DNA of 64,000 nucleotides from Endozoicomonas ascidiicola. GTDB taxonomy: Bacteria > Pseudomonadota > Gammaproteobacteria > Pseudomonadales > Endozoicomonadaceae. A program made the position numbers and the translations under genes. Positions 58,070-64,000 of the stretch are shown here, one piece after another. The notes under the pieces were generated by a model. The model saw only the letters and a program-made list of their open reading frames with translations, did not search any database and was not told the origin of the DNA. The stretch lies in the NCBI RefSeq assembly GCF_001646945.1, contig NZ_LUTV01000006.1, forward strand, positions 371,491 to 435,490. Reading direction: 5' to 3'. Every line of letters begins with the position of its first letter. Within the stretch, counting starts at the first letter, position 1.

Positions 58070-58861
58070 TTATTCTCCAAACGACACCGCAGATCGGCCA
58101 AGGCCTTCAATCTCGAGTTCCATAACATCCCCCGCCTGCACAGGTTCAAGAGGCACCAGAGAACCGGAAAGAATAATTTCCCCCGCTTTGAAGGGAATAC
58201 CAAATTCACCGAGGGTATTTGCTAACCAGGCGACGGCAGTCAAAGGATTACCTTGAACCGCGGAACCCAAACCTTCGCTGATTAACTGACCATTTTTATA
58301 GACTTTCATTTGTGCTGATGGCAGGTCGATAGTTGCTGGGTCAACCTCCGTATCCCCCAATACAAACACTCCGCAGGAAGCGTTATCTGCCACCGTGTCC
58401 TGAATATTGATTTGCCAGTTATGAATCCGTGAGTCTACGATTTCGAAGCAAGGCATGACACATTCTGTTGCCTCCAGAACATCCTGTTCTGTGATGCCTG
58501 GACCAACCAAATCTTGTTTCAATTTAAACGCAATTTCCCCTTCTGCACGGGGTTGAATTAACTTATTATCTGAGCAAGAAATGGTGTCACCGTTTTTGAA
58601 CCACATCTCTTCTGTGATAAAACCAAAATCCGGCTGGTGTACATTGAGCATGTCTTGAACCGCTTTGGAGGTCACACCAATCTTTTTCCCAATAACCCGA
58701 TCTCCAGACTCTACCCGTCGTTTAACCACATAAAGGGAAATGTGATACGCATCTTCTACCGTGATATCGGTCTCACGGCTGGTTAATGGTTCAACGGTTT
58801 TTCCTGTCGTAAGAGCCCTATAAAGCTCATCGCCATACTTCACTCTGCTCTGATTATCCAT
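58070..58861 (-). CDS. 2-oxopent-4-enoate hydratase family (TesE/HsaE/MhpD type)
   Basis: A 263-residue hydratase of the fumarylacetoacetase fold. Metal and substrate segments include [21 protein letters not shown] (core [18 protein letters not shown]), [10 protein letters not shown] and [13 protein letters not shown]. It adds water to 2-hydroxy-dienoates to give the aldolase substrate. I chose the ATG at 58859-58861, which gives the normal family length; an upstream in-frame ATG at 58930 would add 23 unrelated residues. First gene of the three-gene operon. Confidence 0.92.
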   Translation of the reverse strand: MDNQSRVKYGDELYRALTTGKTVEPLTSRETDITVEDAYHISLYVVKRRVESGDRVIGKKIGVTSKAVQDMLNVHQPDFGFITEEMWFKNGDTISCSDNKLIQPRAEGEIAFKLKQDLVGPGITEQDVLEATECVMPCFEIVDSRIHNWQINIQDTVADNASCGVFVLGDTEVDPATIDLPSAQMKVYKNGQLISEGLGSAVQGNPLTAVAWLANTLGEFGIPFKAGEIILSGSLVPLEPVQAGDVMELEIEGLGRSAVSFGE

Positions 58862-58970
58862 TGTACTCTTATTCTTCTTATTGAAATTTCCAGTTACAAG
58901 CATTCTTCCAATGGCACGGTACAGTCTCATCGTCCAACAAGACTAATACAGCCCGAAAACGAATCAGTAA

Positions 58971-58994
58971 CATCTCTACAACGATATTTAGAGA
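58971..58994. promoter_or_regulatory. inverted repeat between divergent catabolic operons
   Basis: ATCTCTA-N10-TAGAGAT is a perfect 7+7 inverted repeat in the 150-bp gap between the hydratase and SDR genes, 17 bases before the SDR start. It could be an operator for a regulator of both directions, or a weak hairpin in the SDR leader. Confidence 0.4.
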
Positions 58995-59011
58995 TCAAGG
59001 CAGGATGTCGA

Positions 59012-59803
59012 ATGAACAACCCATTGGATTTTTCAGGCAAAGTAGTACTTGTCACCGGCGGTGGTAAAGGTGTTGGTAAAGGAATTTCTGAACGCTATCT
59101 CGAACAGGGAGCCAGTGTCGTTATCTGTGGTCGGAGGGAGCCAGAAGAACTACCAGCAGCAAAAGATCAAAACGGAAATATTAATACTGCAACCTTCTTC
59201 TCCTGTGATGTCCGCGACCTCGAGCAAGTCGATACGCTAACTCACTCAATCATCGAACAATTTGGCCGCCTGGATGTATTGGTCAATAATGCCGGTGGAG
59301 CACCCCATGCGGATGCGGCGACTGTTTCCCCACGGTTTTCTGAATCTATTCTTAGATTAAACCTGATCGCTCCCTTGAACCTCTGTCAAAAAGCTAATGC
59401 GGTCATGCAGAAGCAGGCTGAGGGTGGAAACATAATCAATATCTGTAGTGTAAGTGCTAAAAGACCATCGCCAGGCACCGCCGCGTACGGTGCTGCAAAA
59501 GCCGGATTATTAAACCTTTCTCAATCTTTGGCGGTGGAATGGGCGCCGAAAGTGCGGGTTAATGCTGTGACTGCCGGACTGATCCGGACGGAGCAGTCAC
59601 ATCTTCATTATGGGGACGAAGAAGGTATTTCAAATGTAGCAAAAACGATTCCATTACAACGGATGGCAAACCCCAGCGATATCGGTGACACCTGCCTTTA
59701 TTTAGCTTCTCCTCTTGCATCTTATGTCACCGGTGCGGATATCACAGTACACGGTGGAGGCGAGAAACCTTCGTTTTTGAATGCACATGAGAAAAACGAA
59801 TGA
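59012..59803 (+). CDS. SDR oxidoreductase, steroid-catabolism type
   Basis: A 263-residue short-chain dehydrogenase: cofactor motif VTGGGKGVGKGI, NNAGGAP, catalytic Ser in CSVSAKRPSPGTAAYGAAKAG with Tyr-x3-Lys (YGAAK), and a GGGEKPSF end. To my memory it resembles the SDR Rv3548c in the KstR2-controlled steroid-ring cluster of Mycobacterium (same NICSVS...RP.PGTAAYGAAKAGL and HGGGE ending). AGGATG is the likely ribosome site. It is divergent from the hydratase operon. Confidence 0.85.
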   Translation: MNNPLDFSGKVVLVTGGGKGVGKGISERYLEQGASVVICGRREPEELPAAKDQNGNINTATFFSCDVRDLEQVDTLTHSIIEQFGRLDVLVNNAGGAPHADAATVSPRFSESILRLNLIAPLNLCQKANAVMQKQAEGGNIINICSVSAKRPSPGTAAYGAAKAGLLNLSQSLAVEWAPKVRVNAVTAGLIRTEQSHLHYGDEEGISNVAKTIPLQRMANPSDIGDTCLYLASPLASYVTGADITVHGGGEKPSFLNAHEKNE

Positions 59804-59808
59804 CAATG

Positions 59809-61011
59809 TCACTGCTCCTTACATCGATTCAATTCAATGAAGGTAACGGAAAGCAAGCGGCTTTGACCATTTGTAAAATGGTCAAAGCACAATTTCCCAT
59901 CCTGAACTGAACCTTTAAGGATCAAGAAGTCAGAGTCACTCTCATCTAAGCCGGTCTGTTGTCTCAGATCAACATTATTATCAACGGAACATAGATAATG
60001 CTGAGCTACCCCAGCCTCCTGCTTTCTTTTAAGCGTTGTATACCAGTGATTTTTTATAGCATTGTCAGTCCTGCCAGGCATTTCTCTGGCGAGCTCAGCC
60101 CACCTTGTCCCACGCTTTGCAACAAAACCTGTAATCTGCTTGTCTTCTTCTGGAGACCAGTAGCCATGTTTAATTTCGCTAGAAAGCTGGCTTGTCCAGC
60201 GTTCACGGCACTGTTTACCTATCCTGCCCGGCACTTCCTGAGCGACTTTAGACCAACGACTGCCATGATTTTTGACTGCACTTCTTAAGCATTGGTCTTC
60301 TTCTGCAGTCCAACTACCAGTCTTTTTATAGATAGTACTTGTACTATCTATAACCCTATCAACTGATGAATCAAAATAACCACTTCCACTGCTCACAGTA
60401 ATAGTAGAAGGCTCAATTTTTGGGACTTTGGGAGGCTTAACCTTCACTGTTTCAGTATCTGAATTACCATTTAATGCCCTTTGCCGTAATTCCAACTCTG
60501 TTCTGCTCGTTGAAAGAAAAGGGCGACAACTACTTGTATTCTTCCACTGACCATCCAACTCATTTTTGTCTTTATCGCTACCAATATCACTATCACTGCC
60601 AGGCTCCCATATAAAACAAGGCGATTCTATATTCCGCAATGTGTACTCAGAGAACTGTTGCTTTCTCCTGTTTTGCACCCGAGCACTCAAACTATGATGC
60701 CTTTCTTGAACAACACAGCTTTCATCTTGTTTTACATCCGATAAAGTCAGAATTTTTCTGCTGCTGATATTTTCAATATGAGCAGCTTTATTTCCAGAAT
60801 CAAAGTACACATCCGGCTTGGCACAGAAGCCATAGTAGTTCGATAAACCATTAACAGGCTTAAACAAAGGCTGTATTTCTTGTGGGCTAACTACTCCTAG
60901 TTCCCTATCGAAACATTTGAACTCTGAATATACTGAACCTGAAGAAACCTCCTGCGTACCTGCAGGAGCGGACTGGTTACAGGAACTTTCCAATTTAGTA
61001 TTAATATTCAT
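59809..61011 (-). CDS. Myb-domain (R2R3) protein of eukaryotic type
   Basis: A 400-residue protein with two tandem Myb/SANT repeats at residues about 230-278 and 281-331. Each has three tryptophans exactly 19 apart (Trp234/253/272; Trp285/304/323). The recognition helices contain [11 protein letters not shown] and [12 protein letters not shown], identical to animal c-Myb R2 and R3 as I know them. The first 225 residues are polar and Ser-rich, with an acidic patch ([16 protein letters not shown]) and a lysine/proline run ([13 protein letters not shown]) that could be a nuclear signal. There is no Sec signal or membrane helix. The N-terminal 25 residues (Ser, Thr, Asn, Gln rich) suit a T3SS signal. 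The gene starts 67 bp after the thiolase stop on the same strand and looks more AT-rich than its neighbours. Confidence 0.9.
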   Translation of the reverse strand: MNINTKLESSCNQSAPAGTQEVSSGSVYSEFKCFDRELGVVSPQEIQPLFKPVNGLSNYYGFCAKPDVYFDSGNKAAHIENISSRKILTLSDVKQDESCVVQERHHSLSARVQNRRKQQFSEYTLRNIESPCFIWEPGSDSDIGSDKDKNELDGQWKNTSSCRPFLSTSRTELELRQRALNGNSDTETVKVKPPKVPKIEPSTITVSSGSGYFDSSVDRVIDSTSTIYKKTGSWTAEEDQCLRSAVKNHGSRWSKVAQEVPGRIGKQCRERWTSQLSSEIKHGYWSPEEDKQITGFVAKRGTRWAELAREMPGRTDNAIKNHWYTTLKRKQEAGVAQHYLCSVDNNVDLRQQTGLDESDSDFLILKGSVQDGKLCFDHFTNGQSRLLSVTFIELNRCKEQ

Positions 61012-61078
61012 GAAATCGAAACTTCTTATTTGGTGTAATTATGACTACAACCACATACAAAAGTTTCGACTACGTGCA

Positions 61079-62281
61079 TCAAATAATTTCAAACAGCCCG
61101 GCAGCCCCCATCCCACCACCAATGCACATGGTAGTAACCACGTACTTCACGCCACGACGCTTACCTTCCAATAACGCATGGCCCACCATACGGGCGCCGG
61201 ACATACCAAATGGATGACCAATCGCAATGGCTCCACCATTCACATTCAAGTTCTCATCAGGAATGCCCAATTGGTCACGACAATAAATGACCTGACAGGC
61301 AAAGGCTTCGTTCAATTCCCATAAGCCAATGTCGTCCATTTTCAATCCATGCCGCTTCAGCAACTTTGGAATGGCAAAAACAGGACCAATTCCCATTTCA
61401 TCAGAAGCGCAACCCGCCACCGCAAGGCCACGATAAATACCCAGTGGCTCAAGCCCTTTCTGTTCAGCCAATTTGTTGCTCATCAGTACAGAAGCCGATG
61501 CACCATCCGACAACTGAGAAGCATTACCCGCAGTAATAAAACGCCCTTCTTTAATTCTACGACCCTCTTTCCAGACCGGCTGTAAGCTGTTTAAGCTTTC
61601 CAGTGTTGCGCCAGGTCGGTTACATTCATCTCGGTTCAGTAGCACCTCTTCATAGGTGACTTCTTTCGTCTCTTTATTAAATACACTTTTCACCGATGTC
61701 ATTGGAACAATTTCATCTGAAAACAACCCAAGCTCCTGCGCTCTGGCGGTTCTTAACTGACTTTGCAGGCTGTATTCATCCTGCGCTTCCCGGGAAATCC
61801 CATACCTCTCAGCCACCACTTCAGCCGTTTCAATCATTGGCATATACGCTTCAGGATCATATCCAGTTACTGTCGTCGAAACATTTCGATAGGTATTTTT
61901 GTGCTTATTTTGCACCAGTGAAATGGATTCAAGCCCACCAGCAACCGCAATATCCAGCTCATCACACATAATACTTTTTGCGGCAGTGGCAATGGTCATC
62001 AAGCCAGAAGAACATTGTCGCTCCATTGCCATACCCGGAACCGAAGCAGGCAAACCACCAGCAATGGCACATAAACGACCAAGGTTATAAGACTGGGTGC
62101 CCTGTTGTGCGGCTGCGCCAATCAACACATCATCCACTTCACCGGCTTCGATACCCGCACGCTTGACCGCTTCACGAACAACATGCCCACCCATGGCCGG
62201 TGCTTCGGTGTCATTAAATGCACCTCGAAACGCTTTCCCGATCGCGGTTCGAGCCGTTGAAACAATAACAGCATCTTTCAT
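61079..62281 (-). CDS. thiolase, FadA6-like acetyl-CoA acyltransferase
   Basis: A 400-residue thiolase: nucleophile Cys in [25 protein letters not shown], the [18 protein letters not shown] segment and the second catalytic Cys in [27 protein letters not shown] and the cluster context resemble FadA6 of steroid-ring degradation in actinobacteria. It should split a 3-ketoacyl-CoA of the ring remnant. AGGAA lies before the ATG. A 206-bp element separates it from the MaoC gene upstream. Confidence 0.9.
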   Translation of the reverse strand: MKDAVIVSTARTAIGKAFRGAFNDTEAPAMGGHVVREAVKRAGIEAGEVDDVLIGAAAQQGTQSYNLGRLCAIAGGLPASVPGMAMERQCSSGLMTIATAAKSIMCDELDIAVAGGLESISLVQNKHKNTYRNVSTTVTGYDPEAYMPMIETAEVVAERYGISREAQDEYSLQSQLRTARAQELGLFSDEIVPMTSVKSVFNKETKEVTYEEVLLNRDECNRPGATLESLNSLQPVWKEGRRIKEGRFITAGNASQLSDGASASVLMSNKLAEQKGLEPLGIYRGLAVAGCASDEMGIGPVFAIPKLLKRHGLKMDDIGLWELNEAFACQVIYCRDQLGIPDENLNVNGGAIAIGHPFGMSGARMVGHALLEGKRRGVKYVVTTMCIGGGMGAAGLFEII

Positions 62282-62316
62282 TATTTTTATTCCTGTATGC
62301 GTTGTTTTTTTATTTA

Positions 62317-62522
62317 GGGTCTATTGACGTTTTGTTGCGAGTCTCAGTGGCTCAGAAAAACGTCAACCGCGCGAAAGGGTTGCGCCGTGCGTAGTCATTC
62401 TACGCCAAGCAAGCCTGACAAAGCGGGTGGCGTTTTTCTGAGTCACCCGAAGGGCGGTTCAGGGTGTCCCTTATACCCTCGGGCATGATCCGCTGAGCAC
62501 GCAACGAAACGTCAATAGACCC
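62317..62522. mobile_element. 206-bp TA-flanked MITE between maoC and the thiolase gene
   Basis: Terminal inverted repeats begin GGGTCTATTGACGTTT and continue (C/T)GTTGCG, about 23 bp with one mismatch. TA flanks both ends (62315-62316 and 62523-62524), the target duplication of IS630/Tc1-type transposition. Several internal hairpins (for example CGTAG/CTACG) are present; there is no transposase. Its right end supplies the last codons and stop of the MaoC gene. Confidence 0.85.
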
Positions 62523-62976
62523 TAGGGTAATAGCGGGAAATAGTGTCTACGACACAGGCCGGCCGGGCTTCATTTTCAATCTCAACCGTTACACGAACCG
62601 TTGATTGAAGTCCGCCCTTTACCTCTTCTACTTTAATTAACTCACCAACACCGCGCACTTTGGAGCCGACTATGACACTGTTTGGAAATCGAATTTTATC
62701 CGTGCCATAGTTCACACCCATGCTGATACCCTGAACATCCATAATCTCCGGCAAAAATAGATTCACCAGAGATAGCGTCAAGTAACCATGGGCAATGCAG
62801 GCACCAAACGGCCCTTCTTTTGCCCGCGCAGGATCAACGTGAATCCATTGATGATCGCCGGTTGCTTCCGCAAACAGGTTGATACGATCCTGATCAATAG
62901 TCAGCCACTGACTTTCACCCAGCACTTGCCCTACTTTATCTTTCAACTCATAAGGCGTTTTGAAAATGGTCGTCAT
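62512..62976 (-). CDS. MaoC-family enoyl-CoA hydratase
   Basis: A 154-residue hot-dog-fold hydratase with the R-hydratase motif FAEATGDHQWIHVDPARA (catalytic Asp and His) and GACIAHGYLTLSLVNLFLP. It should hydrate an enoyl-CoA in the steroid-type beta-oxidation. It starts two bases after the SDR stop. The last three residues (RVY) and the TGA stop are read from the terminal repeat of the adjacent MITE, so the original C terminus was altered. Confidence 0.9.
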   Translation of the reverse strand: MTTIFKTPYELKDKVGQVLGESQWLTIDQDRINLFAEATGDHQWIHVDPARAKEGPFGACIAHGYLTLSLVNLFLPEIMDVQGISMGVNYGTDKIRFPNSVIVGSKVRGVGELIKVEEVKGGLQSTVRVTVEIENEARPACVVDTISRYYPRVY

Positions 62977-62978
62977 TA

Positions 62979-63761
62979 CTACGCCCTCTGACTACTGGCA
63001 GAAATCACTTCTCCAGCCATATAGGAACTGTAATCACTGGCGAGGAACATCATGATATTGGCAATTTCCCAAACCTCCGCTGCACGACCAAAGGCTTCTT
63101 TTGATGCCAGCTGCTCCAGCAAATCCTGTGGGGCTGACTTACGAAGAAAATCATGAAGGGCGATACTAGGGCTGACGGCATTTATGCGGATGCCGTGCTC
63201 CGCCGCCTCCAATGCTGAGCACCGGGTTAATGCCATTACGCCGGCTTTTGCGGCGGCATAATGCGCTTGTTCTTTTTGCGCGCGCCAGCCCAGCACTGAA
63301 GCGTTGTTCACGATAACGCCCTGTTTTCTAGCTATCATTTTTGGCAAGATTGCCCGAGTCATGCGCATGGTGCCCGTCAACGTGACATCCAATACACGGT
63401 TCCACTCCGCATCTTCCATCTCAACAATCAGCTTTGAGCCACCAAGACCTGCGTTATTAATCAACACATCCACGCCTTGCATTTGCTCTTCTGCTTCTGC
63501 AACCAACGCCTGAACCTGAGACTCATCTGTGACATTACACACCTTTGTGTAAATGGCTTTGAGGCCAGTGGCTGCTTTGATTTTTTCTGCAGCGTCATTC
63601 AAACGTCCATCGTGAATATCGCTGATCATCAATGCACGACAACCTTCTTCTGCTGCTCTCAGTGCCGCAGAAAAACCAATACCTGCACCTGCCGCTGCAG
63701 TAATTAATACGGACTTCCCTTTCAGTAGCTGATGCCCCTGAACATATTCCGGGTTCAACAT
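62979..63761 (-). CDS. IpdF-like SDR oxidoreductase
   Basis: A 260-residue short-chain dehydrogenase with the unusual cofactor motif VLITAAAGAGIGFSAA, NNAGLGG, and catalytic Ser-Tyr-Lys in NNASVLGWRAQ and HYAAAK. VLGWRAQ, YAAAKAGVMALTRCSA and the end SYMAGEVISASSQRA match what I remember of mycobacterial IpdF (Rv3559c), a dehydrogenase in degradation of the steroid C/D-ring remnant HIP. It lies between acyl-CoA dehydrogenase and MaoC genes on the same strand; in Mycobacterium ipdF lies between fadE30 and fadA6. Confidence 0.9.
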   Translation of the reverse strand: MLNPEYVQGHQLLKGKSVLITAAAGAGIGFSAALRAAEEGCRALMISDIHDGRLNDAAEKIKAATGLKAIYTKVCNVTDESQVQALVAEAEEQMQGVDVLINNAGLGGSKLIVEMEDAEWNRVLDVTLTGTMRMTRAILPKMIARKQGVIVNNASVLGWRAQKEQAHYAAAKAGVMALTRCSALEAAEHGIRINAVSPSIALHDFLRKSAPQDLLEQLASKEAFGRAAEVWEIANIMMFLASDYSSYMAGEVISASSQRA

Positions 63762-63789
63762 AACTTTACTCCCGATGTTGTTATTGTAA

Positions 63790-64000
63790 TTAACGCGTTA
63801 TTTTGGGTTCTTTCGGCATACCCAGAGCACGCTCTGCGATTATGTTTTTCTGTATTTCGTTACTGCCGCCATAAATGGTGTCGGAGCGAGTGAATAGAAA
63901 CAGCGATTGCAAACGAGTCAGCTCATAAGGGCTTTTATCCAGTAGCTCGGCTTCAGGCCCAAGAACATCCATTGCCAATTTGCCCAGTTCTGCATGCCAG
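63790..64000 (-). CDS. acyl-CoA dehydrogenase, C-terminal part
   Basis: The frame is open to the right edge and gives the last 69 residues (starting WHAELGKLAMDVLG). LFTRSDTIYGGSNEIQKNII is the conserved FAD/dimer C-terminal signature of acyl-CoA dehydrogenases, followed by AERALGMPKE. By position next to an IpdF-like gene it may be FadE30-like. The gene is cut by the window, so the catalytic Glu is not visible. Confidence 0.92.
   Translation of the reverse strand, partial: WHAELGKLAMDVLGPEAELLDKSPYELTRLQSLFLFTRSDTIYGGSNEIQKNIIAERALGMPKEPKITR

Noticed and set aside
60328-60351. Perfect 11+11 palindrome (ATAGATAGTAC/GTACTATCTAT) inside the Myb gene
   Set aside because: It lies within intact coding sequence just before the Myb repeats, encodes a low-complexity stretch (DSTSTIYKK), and has no matching copy that I saw elsewhere. 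It is probably chance in AT-rich DNA.

Overview
The window looks like a chromosomal segment of a host-associated marine gammaproteobacterium, most likely Endozoicomonas or a close relative. This is inferred from gene content: a Yersinia-type type III secretion (T3SS) operon sctN-O-P-Q-R-S-T-U, ordinary gammaproteobacterial housekeeping genes (purL, tadA, argR, udp, topB, dgt, fadH), a steroid-type ring/side-chain catabolic cluster, several small palindromic mobile elements, and proteins of eukaryotic appearance. No database search was possible; names rest on recognised motifs and family patterns.

Layout. 0.1-9.7 kb: a radical SAM protein, a periplasmic solute-binding protein, AbgT, a GABA/glutamate-type permease, an old yellow enzyme, a dicarboxylate/amino acid symporter and a lytic transglycosylase. 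10-16.5 kb: an FKBP/Mip-like lipoprotein, a 57-residue membrane protein, uridine phosphorylase, a CBS protein, a four-gene Mla/MCE lipid ABC operon and argR. 16.5-20 kb: the arginine ABC transporter artP-I-Q-M behind ARG boxes. This operon holds three small palindromic elements, one of which splits artQ. 20-29 kb: a mutarotase, two regulators, an SdsA-type alkylsulfatase, two outer-membrane proteins and a dienoyl-CoA isomerase/FadH pair. 29-36.6 kb: topB, an erlin-like SPFH protein, an HdeA-like acid chaperone, dgt, a patatin and an aldo/keto reductase. 36.6-40 kb: three identical tRNA-Pro(UGG) genes enclosing hypothetical and decaying genes and a small AP2-like protein. 40-49 kb: class II DAHP synthase, an ilv-type attenuator with an orphan ilvM-like gene, a sulfurtransferase, two envelope proteins, purL and tadA.

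49-56 kb is the T3SS region: a CesT-like chaperone with its own terminator, then sctN-U with tight or overlapping junctions and a probable internal start that would make a short C-terminal SctQ. SctV, secretin, needle and translocon genes are not here. 56-64 kb looks like steroid catabolism: hydratase, acylating aldehyde dehydrogenase and aldolase (TesE/F/G or HsaE/G/F type), a divergent SDR, then a minus-strand operon of acyl-CoA dehydrogenase, IpdF-like SDR, MaoC and FadA6-like thiolase. A 206-bp TA-flanked element lies between MaoC and thiolase and supplies the MaoC stop codon.

The most striking gene is at 59809-61011. It encodes a 400-residue protein with two canonical Myb repeats of animal c-Myb type (R2R3), a serine-rich polar N terminus and no secretion signal of the Sec type. 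It sits in the steroid cluster 3.7 kb from the T3SS operon. A Myb-type DNA-binding protein beside a T3SS and near an erlin-like protein suggests a host-directed effector repertoire, including a candidate nucleomodulin. That function is inference; the Myb repeats are directly visible.
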